This document shows, in pieces, positions 17,237-25,999 of a DNA stretch of 64,000 bases. The DNA lies in assembly GCA_963838035.1 (NCBI GenBank), contig CAWIPM010000002.1:310001-374000 (forward strand). The letters run 5' to 3'. Position 1 is the stretch's first letter; each line of letters starts with the position of its first letter. The stretch comes from CAVVNN01 sp963838035. Lineage in GTDB: Bacteria > Actinomycetota > Thermoleophilia > Solirubrobacterales > 70-9. A program made the translations under genes and the position numbers. The notes beneath the pieces were generated by a model, which saw only the letters and a list, made by a program, of their open reading frames with translations, ran no database searches and was not told the origin of the DNA.

Positions 17237-18513
17237 CAGTCCCTCTCCTCTTTGTCGCGCTGCCGGGCCCTATGGGCCATCCGCGACTGCAGCGACCAGA
17301 GCTCGATGAATCCCGGCGAAGCGGTCTGGGAGAAGAGCCCGCCCGAGTCGGCGAAGGACGCGAGGTCGGCGTCGTAGACCGCGTTGGGCGAGCTGCGGGT
17401 GACGACCCGAACGCTGCCCTTGAAGAGCTTCAGGCCGATCTCCCCCGTCACCTGGGCGTTGACCGAGTCCATATAGGCATCGAGGTCGCTGCGCAACGGC
17501 TCCCACCAGAGGCCCGCGTAGACGAGATAGGCCCACTTCCGGTCGAGCTCCGGCTTGAACTGGTTCTGGTGGATCGTGCCGACCAGCCTCTCCAGCTCCT
17601 GGTGGGCGGGAAGGATGATCGCCGCCGCCGGGACCTCGTAGATGTCGCGCACCTTGAGCCCGACGATGCGGTCCTCGATGTGATCGACGATTCCGGCGCC
17701 ATGGCGGCAGCCGATCTCTGCCGCGCGTTCGAGCAGGTCGACCAGGTTGAGGCGCGCGCCGTTGAGCGAGACCGGCACGCCCGCCTCGAAGCCGACGGAC
17801 ACCGTCTCCGCCTCCTCCGGCGCCTCCTCTGGCCGGGTGACAAGCTGGAAGACGTCATCCTCGGGAGCATGACCCAGGTCCTCGATCCAGCGGCCCTCCG
17901 ATGAGCGGCCCCAGAGGTTGTCGTCGATCGAGTAGGGGGCGACCTCGGTTCCACCCTTGACCGGAATGCCGTGCTCGCGGGCGTAGGCGATCTCCTCCTC
18001 GCGACCCATCTGCCAGGAGCGAACCGGGGCGATCGTCTTCAGCTCCGGCGCCAGGGTGGCGACGGTGGCCTCGATCCGAACCTGGTCGTTGCCCTTGCCT
18101 GTGCAGCCGTGGGCGATCGTGTCGCAGCCGGCCCGGCGCGCGTACTCGACCGCGAGCTGGGCGATCAGCGGCCGACCCAGAGCGGTGAAGAGCGGATAGC
18201 CGCCGCCGTAGAGCCCATTGGCCTTGATCGCCGGGGCAACGAAGTCCTCGGCGAACTGCTCGCGGGCATCGACGACATGGCACGCGAGCGCCCCGAGGCG
18301 CTTCGCCTTGTCCTCGATCGCGGCGTAGTCCTCGCCAGGCTGGCCGAGATTGACGGTGAGGCAGACGACCTCCGCGTCGTAGGAGTCCTGGATCCACTTC
18401 AGCATCACGCTCGTGTCGAGGCCGCCGGAGTAGAGCAGCAGCACCCGGTTCACCTCGGCGGGATCCGCCTCATAGCTCGCGGTGCGGAACTGTGCGGGAG
18501 GGCCAGGCGTCAC
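17236..18513 (-). CDS. argG: Argininosuccinate synthase
   Basis: ATP-dependent ligation of citrulline and aspartate, the penultimate step of arginine synthesis. It is 425 residues long. The PP-loop SGGLDTS is at 29-35, then NLGQPGEDY, HGCTGKGNDQVR, and DDNLWGRSSEGRWIED, all family landmarks. The start is GTG at 18513, sharing one base with the stop of the gene upstream. This puts it in the argC-J-B-D operon, downstream of two non-arg genes. argF and argH are not in the window. Confidence 0.96.
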   Translation of the reverse strand: MTPGPPAQFRTASYEADPAEVNRVLLLYSGGLDTSVMLKWIQDSYDAEVVCLTVNLGQPGEDYAAIEDKAKRLGALACHVVDAREQFAEDFVAPAIKANGLYGGGYPLFTALGRPLIAQLAVEYARRAGCDTIAHGCTGKGNDQVRIEATVATLAPELKTIAPVRSWQMGREEEIAYAREHGIPVKGGTEVAPYSIDDNLWGRSSEGRWIEDLGHAPEDDVFQLVTRPEEAPEEAETVSVGFEAGVPVSLNGARLNLVDLLERAAEIGCRHGAGIVDHIEDRIVGLKVRDIYEVPAAAIILPAHQELERLVGTIHQNQFKPELDRKWAYLVYAGLWWEPLRSDLDAYMDSVNAQVTGEIGLKLFKGSVRVVTRSSPNAVYDADLASFADSGGLFSQTASPGFIELWSLQSRMAHRARQRDKEERD

Positions 18514-18875
18514 TACGGGGCGGGGACTCCGCCGCTGCCGTTTTCTTCGCTGGTGGTGGTCGGCGTCGTGGTGGTCGAGGTCGTGGTCGAACCGGTGGTC
18601 GTCGGCGTCGTCGTGGTGGGGGTGGAGCCGGTGGTGGTCCCGGTCGAGGTCGTGGTGGAGCCGGTGGTGGTCGGCAAGGTGGTGACCGACGAGGGTGTCG
18701 AGGTCGTCGAGCTGCTGCTGCTGTTGTTGTTGCCGGCGATCACGACGACGGCGATCACGAGGCCGACGATGACGGCGATCAGGCCTGCGATCAGCAGACG
18801 CACGTTCCCGTGCGGTTGGTTGCCATCGGGCCCCTGTCCGCCGCTTCCCATGATCCGGGTCGGGTCCTCGTTCAT
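18513..18875 (-). CDS. Single-pass membrane protein with Thr/Ser-rich tail
   Basis: A 120-residue protein of unknown function inside the arginine operon. A polar N-terminus of about 27 residues is followed by one strongly hydrophobic helix (LLIAGLIAVIVGLVIAVVVI, about 28-47). A roughly 70-residue tail follows, made of degenerate TTTGSTTTST-type repeats, presumably outside the membrane and glycosylatable. It starts directly before the stop region of the upstream coiled-coil gene and overlaps argG by one base. The repetitive DNA (18540-18710) is the coding repeat, not a separate element. Confidence 0.65.
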   Translation of the reverse strand: MNEDPTRIMGSGGQGPDGNQPHGNVRLLIAGLIAVIVGLVIAVVVIAGNNNSSSSSTTSTPSSVTTLPTTTGSTTTSTGTTTGSTPTTTTPTTTGSTTTSTTTTPTTTSEENGSGGVPAP

Positions 18876-19331
18876 CTAGTCCTCCGGTCCGAGTATCGCG
18901 TCGAGGATCCCGGCGCAGTCCTCGATCTCAAAGCCACTTCGAAGTCGCGCCGCTATCTCCTCCCGGCTGCTGCCGGAGACGGCCATCTGGGTCGCCAGCA
19001 GGCGCGCACCGGCCGAGCCGCTGTGGGCGCGGGACAGGGCGGCCGACTCGGGCTCCTCGGGAGCCGGCAGATCGACCGGCTTGAGGTGCGTCTTGCGGCG
19101 CTGAGGAGATCCTCCGGGGGGGTCGAGCCGATCGGCGAGCGAGCGCAGGTGGTCGGCGACGATGCTGTCGGCGCGAGACCGCGCGTCCTCCAAATAGCTC
19201 CGGGCTTCCTCCTCGGCATCGTCGATCACCTTCGAAGCCGCCGCCTCGGCAGCCTCGACGATCGCGGCTATGCGCTCCGCCGGTGTCTTGGCCGGCAATC
19301 GTGGCTCGGGTGAAAGCTCCTTGCGGCTCAC
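18876..19331 (-). CDS. Coiled-coil protein in the arg operon
   Basis: A 151-residue soluble protein. Residues about 17-70 are a charged Ala/Glu/Arg helix (TPAERIAAIVEAAEAAASKVIDDAEEEARSYLE region) like DivIVA- or Wag31-type coiled coils. A proline-rich linker follows, then a small C-terminal helical unit (SREEIAARLRSGFEIEDCAGILDAIL). The start is GTG at 19331, overlapping the argD stop by 4 bp (GTGA). A longer frame continues upstream but is antisense-like argD shadow. It has no evident role in arginine synthesis; a cell-pole or division role is only a suggestion from the coil. Confidence 0.7.
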   Translation of the reverse strand: MSRKELSPEPRLPAKTPAERIAAIVEAAEAAASKVIDDAEEEARSYLEDARSRADSIVADHLRSLADRLDPPGGSPQRRKTHLKPVDLPAPEEPESAALSRAHSGSAGARLLATQMAVSGSSREEIAARLRSGFEIEDCAGILDAILGPED

Positions 19332-20515
19332 GGCACCGCACAGCTTACGAGCGATTCGCCGATCAGGGAGACCGCGCGCGACGCCTGGGAGGAATCGAGC
19401 ATCAACGGCGGCAGCAGCCTCAGGGTTCCCGGCTCGGGGACGTTGACGACGAGACCGCGGCCGAGCAGGTCGGCGGCGGCGGCCATTGCGTCGATCCCGT
19501 CCTCGAGGCCGACCCCGAGCATCAGGCCCCGGCCACGAACCTCGCGGACACCACCGAGGGCGAGGAGCTCGCCGGCCAGCTCTGCTCCGAGCTCCCGAAC
19601 ATGGTGCAGGAGGGCCGGGTCGTCGACGATCCCGAGGACCGCGAGCGCAGCCACCGAGACGACGGCGCCCCCGGCGAAGGTCGAGCCGTGGTCCCCCGGC
19701 TCCAGCACCTCCCCAGCCCCCGGGCTGGTCACGCAGGCGCCGATCGGCAGGCCGCCTCCGAGCGCCTTGGCGCTGGTCAGGACATCGGGGCGCACGGGGG
19801 TCTGCTGATAGGCCCACAGCGACCCGGTGCGTCCGATCCCGGTCTGGATCTCGTCGAAGATCAGCAGCGCGCCGGCCTCGTCGCAGGCCTCGCGAGCGGC
19901 GAGCAACGACTCGTCGCTGACCGGATATACGCCCGCCTCGCCCTGGATCGGCTCGATCAACACCGCGGCGGTGCGCTCGCCGACCGCGCCGCGCAGGGCC
20001 GCAACGTCGTTCAGCGGCACCGAGCAGAAGCCGGGCAGCATCGGGCCGAGGTCCGGGTTTTCGGCGAGTTTCGGCGTCGCCGCGAGCGCCCCGTAGGTGC
20101 GGCCGTGGAAGTCGCCCGCGAAGCTGACGATCTCCGGCTCGGCGATGCCGCGCCGGTGCGCGTGCTTGCGGGCGATCTTGATCGCACACTCGATCGCCTC
20201 GGTTCCCGAGTTGGAGAAGAAGACCCGCCCTCCGAGGCTCGACTCCGCCAGTCGCTCGGCCAGCCGCGCCATCGGCTCCGTGTAGAAGAGGTTGGAGACG
20301 TGCATCATCCGCCCGGCCTGCTCGCGCACCGCCTCGACCACCGCCGGGTGGCAGTGGCCGACCGAGCAGACCGAGATCCCGGTCATGAAGTCGAGGTACT
20401 CCCTGCCCTCGGAGTCCCATAGCACCGCCCCCTCGCCGCGCACGAACTCGACCGGCGCCCGTCGGTAGGTCCGCATCAGATAGCGCTCCTCCAGCGCCTG
20501 GACCTCCGCGCTCAT
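19328..20515 (-). CDS. argD: Acetylornithine aminotransferase
   Basis: PLP class III aminotransferase, 395 residues, converting N-acetylglutamate semialdehyde to N-acetylornithine. Family motifs are YLDFMTGISVCSVGHCHPAV near the N-terminus, FSNSGTEAIECAIKIAR, LLIFDEIQTGIGRTG, and the PLP lysine in LTSAKALGGGLPIGA. Its ATG overlaps the argB stop by 4 bp and its stop overlaps the next start by 4 bp, so it is fully inside the coupled arg run. Confidence 0.95.
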   Translation of the reverse strand: MSAEVQALEERYLMRTYRRAPVEFVRGEGAVLWDSEGREYLDFMTGISVCSVGHCHPAVVEAVREQAGRMMHVSNLFYTEPMARLAERLAESSLGGRVFFSNSGTEAIECAIKIARKHAHRRGIAEPEIVSFAGDFHGRTYGALAATPKLAENPDLGPMLPGFCSVPLNDVAALRGAVGERTAAVLIEPIQGEAGVYPVSDESLLAAREACDEAGALLIFDEIQTGIGRTGSLWAYQQTPVRPDVLTSAKALGGGLPIGACVTSPGAGEVLEPGDHGSTFAGGAVVSVAALAVLGIVDDPALLHHVRELGAELAGELLALGGVREVRGRGLMLGVGLEDGIDAMAAAADLLGRGLVVNVPEPGTLRLLPPLMLDSSQASRAVSLIGESLVSCAVP

Positions 20516-21351
20516 GGCGTCACCATCGTGCCGATACCGGCGTCGGTGAACAGCTCGAGCAGGAGGCTGTGCGGCCTGCGGCCGTCGATGATGTGGGCGG
20601 ACTGGGCGCCGCCGCGAATCGCGTCGACGCAGGCCTGAAGCTTCGGCCGCATCCCGCCCTCGATCTCTGCCAGTCTCTGCTCCACTTCCGCCACCGTGGC
20701 ACCGTTGATCAGCGAGGCCTCGTCACCGGCGTCGGCGAGCCATCCCTCGACATCGGTGAGGAAGATCGCCTTGTGGGCGCCGAGCGCGGCGGCCACCTTG
20801 CCGGCCGCCTCGTCGGCGTTGACGTTGTATGACTGGCCCTCGCGGTCGCTGGCGGAGGAGGCGATCACCGGGATGTAGTCGGCGGCGATGTGGTTGAGGA
20901 CGTCGACGTCGACCCGCTCGATCGAGCCGACGAAGCCGACCTGCTCGGCATTGGCGACCGGCGCCACCTCGAACAGGGAGCCGTCGCCTCCGGAGAGGCC
21001 GACCGCCGGCTGGCCGTGCCGGTTGAGCCGCTGCACGATGTCGGCGTTGAGCTTGCCGAGCAGGACCATCTTCGCGACCTCGACGGTGTCGGCGTCGGAG
21101 ACCCGCAGGCCCTCGTGAAAGCGAACCTCCATCCCCAGCCGCTCCATGTACTGGGTGATCTCAGGGCCGCCACCGTGGACGACCACCGGGTTCAGCCCGA
21201 CGTACTTGAGCAGGACGACGTCGGTGGCAAAGGCCTCGCGCAGATCCTCCTCCCGCATCGCCGCACCGCCGTACTTGATCACGACTGTGCGCCCGTGGAA
21301 CTCACGGATGTAGGGCAGCGCCTCCAGCAGGGTGTCGACGTTGGTGCTCAC
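20512..21351 (-). CDS. argB: Acetylglutamate kinase
   Basis: Phosphorylates N-acetylglutamate, the usual arginine feedback point. It is 279 residues from GTG at 21351. Motifs are VVIKYGGAAM (phosphate-binding), VVVHGGGPEI, VGLSGGDG, YNVNADEAAGKVAAAL and FLTDVEGW. The N-terminal helix region (STNVDTLLEALPYIREFHG) resembles that of arginine-sensitive hexameric enzymes, so feedback inhibition is likely though not shown. A longer upstream frame exists but overlaps argJ and lacks family similarity. Confidence 0.95.
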   Translation of the reverse strand: MSTNVDTLLEALPYIREFHGRTVVIKYGGAAMREEDLREAFATDVVLLKYVGLNPVVVHGGGPEITQYMERLGMEVRFHEGLRVSDADTVEVAKMVLLGKLNADIVQRLNRHGQPAVGLSGGDGSLFEVAPVANAEQVGFVGSIERVDVDVLNHIAADYIPVIASSASDREGQSYNVNADEAAGKVAAALGAHKAIFLTDVEGWLADAGDEASLINGATVAEVEQRLAEIEGGMRPKLQACVDAIRGGAQSAHIIDGRRPHSLLLELFTDAGIGTMVTP

Positions 21352-21361
21352 AGCTCCCCCT

Positions 21362-22522
21362 TCATGTCGTGTACTCCGCGTTGATCCGCACGTACTCGTA
21401 GCCGAGGTCGGAGAACCAGACGTGCGCGGCGTCCTCGCCACGGCCAAGCCGGAGGGACAGCTCGGCCTCCCTGGACTCCTCGGCGAACTCGCTGACGTCG
21501 ATCTGATCGAGCCCCAACTCGGGAAGCTCCTCTCCCGCCAGCGCCATGCCCGCCGCCTGGGCGACCCGGCCCCAGCCGTTGGGGTCGCGCCCGAACAGCG
21601 CCGTCTTGACCAGGGGCGAGTTGGCGATGGCGCGGGCGGCCTCCTCGGCCTCTTCCGGGCTCGCGGCCTCCAGCACCTGGGCGCGGCAGACGCGCGTCGC
21701 GCCCTCGCCGTCGGCGACGATCTCCAGCGCCAGCTGCAACAGCACCGCGTCAAGCAGGCCCGCGGGCAGCGGCCGTCCCGACTCACCACTCGCCTGCAGG
21801 AGCACCAAGTCGTTCGTGCTCATCTGCCCGTCGACGGTAACCCGCTCGAAGGAGGCGTCCACCGCGCGGCGCAGAACCGCGGCCGGTTCCTCGACCAGCG
21901 CGTCGGTCTGCACGAAGCAGAGCATCGTCGCGAAGCCGGGCTGGATCATCCCCGCGCCCTTCGCCTGAGCGGAGAGGGTGACGCCGTCGCAGCGCACGGT
22001 GCAGCGCTTCGGGAAGGCGTCGGTGGTCATGATCGCCCTCGCGAACTCCTCGCCACCCTCGGGATGTACGACACCGGATGCCCGCCGGACTCCGTCCAAC
22101 ACCTTGTCCATCGGCAGTGCCTCTCCGATCTTCCCGGTGGCGGCGATCGCGACTTCGGATGGATCGAGGCCCAGCTCCTCGGCCGCCGCCACCTGGATGT
22201 CGACGGCGTCGCGCATCCCCTGCTCGCCGGTCGCCGCGTTGGCGTTGCCCGCCTTTACGGCCGCGGCCCGAATCCGGTTGAAATCGCAGACCTCCCGGCA
22301 GAGCCGTACCGGTGCGGCCGCGGCGGCGTTTCGGGTCATCAGCAGGGCCGAGTCGCAGCGCTCCGACCGGGCGACGACGACGGCCGCGTCGGTGTTGCCG
22401 CTCGGCTTCAGGCCACACGCCACGGCCCCGGCCGCGAAGCCGGGGGCGAGCCGCGCGGGGTCGAGCTCCTCGACCCCAGCCGGCGCCTCGACCCAACGCG
22501 AGCGGAAGAAACCCTCGCTCAT
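21362..22522 (-). CDS. argJ: Ornithine acetyltransferase/N-acetylglutamate synthase
   Basis: Self-cleaving enzyme that recycles the acetyl group between acetylornithine and glutamate. It is 386 residues from ATG at 22522. The autoproteolysis segment KGAGMIQPGFATML is present, with the nucleophilic threonine in ATML. NANAATGEQGM and NDLVLLQASG are also typical. It overlaps argC by 4 bp and lies 10 bp from argB. With argJ present the cyclic acetyl route is used. Confidence 0.95.
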   Translation of the reverse strand: MSEGFFRSRWVEAPAGVEELDPARLAPGFAAGAVACGLKPSGNTDAAVVVARSERCDSALLMTRNAAAAAPVRLCREVCDFNRIRAAAVKAGNANAATGEQGMRDAVDIQVAAAEELGLDPSEVAIAATGKIGEALPMDKVLDGVRRASGVVHPEGGEEFARAIMTTDAFPKRCTVRCDGVTLSAQAKGAGMIQPGFATMLCFVQTDALVEEPAAVLRRAVDASFERVTVDGQMSTNDLVLLQASGESGRPLPAGLLDAVLLQLALEIVADGEGATRVCRAQVLEAASPEEAEEAARAIANSPLVKTALFGRDPNGWGRVAQAAGMALAGEELPELGLDQIDVSEFAEESREAELSLRLGRGEDAAHVWFSDLGYEYVRINAEYTT

Positions 22523-23550
22523 CTCAGACCCGCCGTCTCGTCGAGCCCCAGCATCAGATTGAGGTTCTGCACCCCCTGGCCGGAGGCGCCCTTCCAGAGG
22601 TTGTCGATCGCCGAGAAGGCAAGGACCCTCCCGCGCTCCTCGACCGTGACGTAGACGTGGCACTCGTTCGTGTCGCGCACGTCGCGCAGGCCGGGAGGGC
22701 CGTCGAGGACGCGAACGAAGGGCTCGCCCGCGTAGCGCTCGCGGTAGAGCGCCTGGACCTCGTCCCTGGAGATCGGCTCGGTGGTCTGCGCGTAGCAGCT
22801 CGCCAGCTCGCCCTGGTCGAGCGGCAGCAGATGGGGGACGAAGGTGACCGGCGCCGGGCTTCCCAGCGCTGCCAGCTCCTGCTCGATCTCGGGCCGGTGG
22901 CGGTGCCCCTCGGTCTTGTAGGCAAAGGCGTTCTCGTCCATAGAGACGTAGTGCATCGCGTCGCCGCCGCCGCGGCCGGCGCCGGAGACGCCCTGCTTTG
23001 CGTCGACGACGACGTCGGCGAGCAGGCCGCGCTCGGCGAGCGGGGCAAGGGCGAGGACGCTCGCGGTCGGGTAGCAGCCGGGCGTCGCCACCAGCTCAGC
23101 CTCTCGAAGCTCGTCGCGGTAGAGCTCGGTCAGCCCGTAGACGGCTCCATCGAGCAGCTCGGGCGCGCCGTGCTCGCCGTACCAGCGCTCGTAGGTGGGC
23201 AGGTCGCGGAGGCGGAAATCGGCCGAGAGGTCGACGACGAGCGCACCGAGGCCGCGCAGCGCCGCCACCGTCGGCGCCGAGGCGCCGTGGGGATAGGCGA
23301 CGATCGCGGCGTCGACCCCGTCGAGCGCTTCGAGATCCAGCTCGGTCAACTCCAGCGACACCCTGTAGCGAGGGTAAAGGCGGTCGAGCCGGGTGCCGGC
23401 GTCGCTGCGCGAGGTTGCCGCGACCAGCTCCAGCTTCGGGTGGCGCCAGACGATCTGCGCGGCGAGAGCGCCGGTGAAGCCGGAGGCGCCGGCAACCAGG
23501 ACCCGTGCGGCGGGCTTGCCTTCGAGCGGTTGTGCAGGCCGGTCACTCAC
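22519..23550 (-). CDS. argC: N-acetyl-gamma-glutamyl-phosphate reductase
   Basis: NADPH-dependent reductase, 343 residues. A Rossmann GASGFTGALAA motif lies near the N-terminus, and the catalytic cysteine is in LVATPGCYPTAS with KQGVSGAGRGG shortly after. It is first among the arg genes but its 5' end overlaps pheT by 8 bp, so it has no promoter space of its own. Any arg-specific promoter would lie inside pheT. Confidence 0.96.
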   Translation of the reverse strand: MSDRPAQPLEGKPAARVLVAGASGFTGALAAQIVWRHPKLELVAATSRSDAGTRLDRLYPRYRVSLELTELDLEALDGVDAAIVAYPHGASAPTVAALRGLGALVVDLSADFRLRDLPTYERWYGEHGAPELLDGAVYGLTELYRDELREAELVATPGCYPTASVLALAPLAERGLLADVVVDAKQGVSGAGRGGGDAMHYVSMDENAFAYKTEGHRHRPEIEQELAALGSPAPVTFVPHLLPLDQGELASCYAQTTEPISRDEVQALYRERYAGEPFVRVLDGPPGLRDVRDTNECHVYVTVEERGRVLAFSAIDNLWKGASGQGVQNLNLMLGLDETAGLR

Positions 23551-25999
23551 GAAGCGCCCCGCCGATCTCGCCGAGCTCGGCCTCGATCGAGCTGCGCAGG
23601 CCGGCCACCTCCTCGTCGGTCAAGGTCCGATCCGCGGCCCGGAACTCCAGTCTCAGGGCCAGACTCTTACGCTCCCCACCCAACTGCTCGCCTTCGAAGA
23701 GGTCGAAGACCTCGGCGCAGCGCAGCAGCTCGCCTCCCCCGGCAAGAACCGCCGCCCGCACCTCGGTCGCGGGGAGATTCTCCGGCACGACAACCGCCAG
23801 ATCCTGGAAGACAGCCGGGAAGGTGGTGATGTCCTCGTAGGTCTCCTCGCCCGTCGAGGCGGCGCCGACCAGCGCCGCCAGCTCGACCTCGAAGGCGACC
23901 GCCGCCTCGACGTCCCACTCGCGGCAGACCAGTGGATGGAGCTCGCCGATCCAGCCCGCCGCCCCGCCGCCGACCAGGACCCGCGCGGAGCGACCCGGGT
24001 GCAGGAACGGCTCGGGGGCGGACTCGAAGGACAGCATCGCACCGAGCCGGCCCCCCACCCCCTCGAGCACGCCCTTGAGGGCGAAGAAGTCGGTCGGATC
24101 GCCCCCACCCCGCCACGACCGGGCGAGCAACGGGCCGACCGCGAGGCAGCCGAGGCGGTGCACCTCGGCAAACGGCGCCGGGCGCTCCCCCGGGAAGCGC
24201 CCCGACAGCTGTCCCTCGCCGACGCCGTCGGAGCGCAGGTAGACGCGGCCGGACTCGAAGAGGGCAACCCGGTCGGCGCCGTGCGCCAGGTTGCGCGCGG
24301 CGACGTCGAGCAGGGAGCCGAGCAAGGTGGTGCGCATGCTCGACTGGTCCTCGGAGAGGGGATTGGCGACGGTGACGGCTTCGGCACGCGGATCGCCCTC
24401 GGGAATTCGCAGCCGCAGCACCTCGCCGGGGTCGGTGAAGCTCCAGCCGACGACTTCGTCGAAGCCGAGGTCGCGCATCGCGTCCTCGGCCCGGCGGCGC
24501 AGGCGCTGCTCCCGGGTCAGCCCGCCGACCTGGCCGGCGCTGCCGGGCAACGTCGCCGGCAGGTGATCGTCGAGACCGTGGATCCGCGCCACCTCCTCGA
24601 TCAGGTCGACCTCGCGGGTGACATCGTGGTGGCGGTCTGGCGGGACCTCGACCTCGAGGTCCTCACCGGACACCTCCACGACGAAGCCGAGCCGCTCCAG
24701 ATAGGCGACCTGATCGTCCCGCTCGATCGCCATCCCCAGCAGGCCCTCGACCCGCGAGCCGCGCAGGACGATCCGTCGAGGCGGCGGGACCACGGCGGCG
24801 ACGTCGATCGTCCCCGGGACGAGCTTCGCCCCGCAGAGCTCGACCATCAGCCGCGAGGCAATCCGCTGCGCCCGCATGCAGAGCTCGGGGTGGAGCTGCT
24901 TCTCGAAGCGCGAGGAGGCCTCCGAGCGCAGGCCGAGCAGGCGCGAGGTGCGCAGGATGTTGGTGCCATTCCAGTTAGCGACCTCGAGCAGCACCCGGGT
25001 CGTCTCCCCCGAGACCTCCGAAACCTGGCCACCCATGATCCCGGCGATGCCCGAGGGGCCATCGCGATCGCAGACCAGGACCGTCTCGGAGTCGAGGGTG
25101 CGCTCGACGCCGTCCAGGGTCGTCATCTCCTCGCCCAAAGCAGCCGTCCGGACCGTCAGCTCGCCGCCGGGGACCTTGTCGAGATCGAAGGCGTGCAGTG
25201 GCTGCGCGGTGAGGAGCATCGTGTAGTTGGTGATGTCGACGACGTTGTTGATCGGGCGCTGACCCGCCGCCGCCAGCCGGGCCTGCAGCCAGGCCGGCGA
25301 AGGGCCGATCGTGACGTCGGTGAAGACACGCGCGGTGAAGCGGGGGCAGAGGTCGGGCACCTCGACCGCAATCGCGGCGTAATCGGCTGCCTCTCCCCCG
25401 CCCTCGGCAGGCGCGTCCTGCGCCCAGGGCGCCGGCGCGAGGGGCGCCGCGGAGATCGCGTGAACCTCGCGCGCGACTCCGAAGACGCCGAGGCAGTCGA
25501 CCCGGTTCGGGGTCACCTCCAGCTCCAGCACCGGCTCCGCGAGGGGCAGTACCTCAGCCAGCGGCGCGCCGGGGCCGGCCACGTCCCCGAGCACCAGGAT
25601 TCCGCCGGAATCCTCACCGACCTCGAGCTCCGCCGCCGAGCAGATCATCCCTTCGGACTCAACCCCGCGCAGCTTCGCCTTGCCGAGCTTCTGTCCGCCG
25701 GGCATCGTCGCTCCCGGCAGCGCCACCGGCACCGTCTGGCCGGCGGCGACGTTGGGCGCCCCGCAGACGATCGTCCGCTCGCCGTCGCCCGTGTCAACCC
25801 TGCAGACGCTGAGCCGGTCGGCGCCGGGGTGCGGCTCGACCGCGAGCACCCTGCCGACGACGAAGCCCTCGCTGGAGGGCGGGCCGACCGTCGTCACCCG
25901 CTCGACCTCGGTGCCGGTCATCGCCAGCCGCTCGGCCAGCTCCGCGGGGTCGAGGCCGGGGTCGCAGTACTCGCGCAGCCATGAGTAGGGGACTCTCAT
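23543..25999 (-). CDS. pheT: Phenylalanyl-tRNA synthetase beta subunit
   Basis: Large subunit of the heterotetrameric class II PheRS, 818 residues, normal for bacteria. The start MRVPYSWLREYCDP is followed by the N-terminal tRNA-binding (EMAP-like) domain. The B3/B4 editing region and B5 domain lie in the middle (near GSRVEGLLGM). The catalytic-like core and C-terminal ferredoxin-fold anticodon-binding domain (ITTFPAVFQDLAVVVPENLP) are also visible. Overlaps pheS by 4 bp and argC by 8 bp. Confidence 0.96.
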   Translation of the reverse strand: MRVPYSWLREYCDPGLDPAELAERLAMTGTEVERVTTVGPPSSEGFVVGRVLAVEPHPGADRLSVCRVDTGDGERTIVCGAPNVAAGQTVPVALPGATMPGGQKLGKAKLRGVESEGMICSAAELEVGEDSGGILVLGDVAGPGAPLAEVLPLAEPVLELEVTPNRVDCLGVFGVAREVHAISAAPLAPAPWAQDAPAEGGGEAADYAAIAVEVPDLCPRFTARVFTDVTIGPSPAWLQARLAAAGQRPINNVVDITNYTMLLTAQPLHAFDLDKVPGGELTVRTAALGEEMTTLDGVERTLDSETVLVCDRDGPSGIAGIMGGQVSEVSGETTRVLLEVANWNGTNILRTSRLLGLRSEASSRFEKQLHPELCMRAQRIASRLMVELCGAKLVPGTIDVAAVVPPPRRIVLRGSRVEGLLGMAIERDDQVAYLERLGFVVEVSGEDLEVEVPPDRHHDVTREVDLIEEVARIHGLDDHLPATLPGSAGQVGGLTREQRLRRRAEDAMRDLGFDEVVGWSFTDPGEVLRLRIPEGDPRAEAVTVANPLSEDQSSMRTTLLGSLLDVAARNLAHGADRVALFESGRVYLRSDGVGEGQLSGRFPGERPAPFAEVHRLGCLAVGPLLARSWRGGGDPTDFFALKGVLEGVGGRLGAMLSFESAPEPFLHPGRSARVLVGGGAAGWIGELHPLVCREWDVEAAVAFEVELAALVGAASTGEETYEDITTFPAVFQDLAVVVPENLPATEVRAAVLAGGGELLRCAEVFDLFEGEQLGGERKSLALRLEFRAADRTLTDEEVAGLRSSIEAELGEIGGALRE

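Noticed and set aside
18540..18710. Short direct repeats resembling a repeat array
   Set aside because: They are the coding repeats of the Thr/Ser-rich tail; spacing is irregular and there are no spacers, so not CRISPR.
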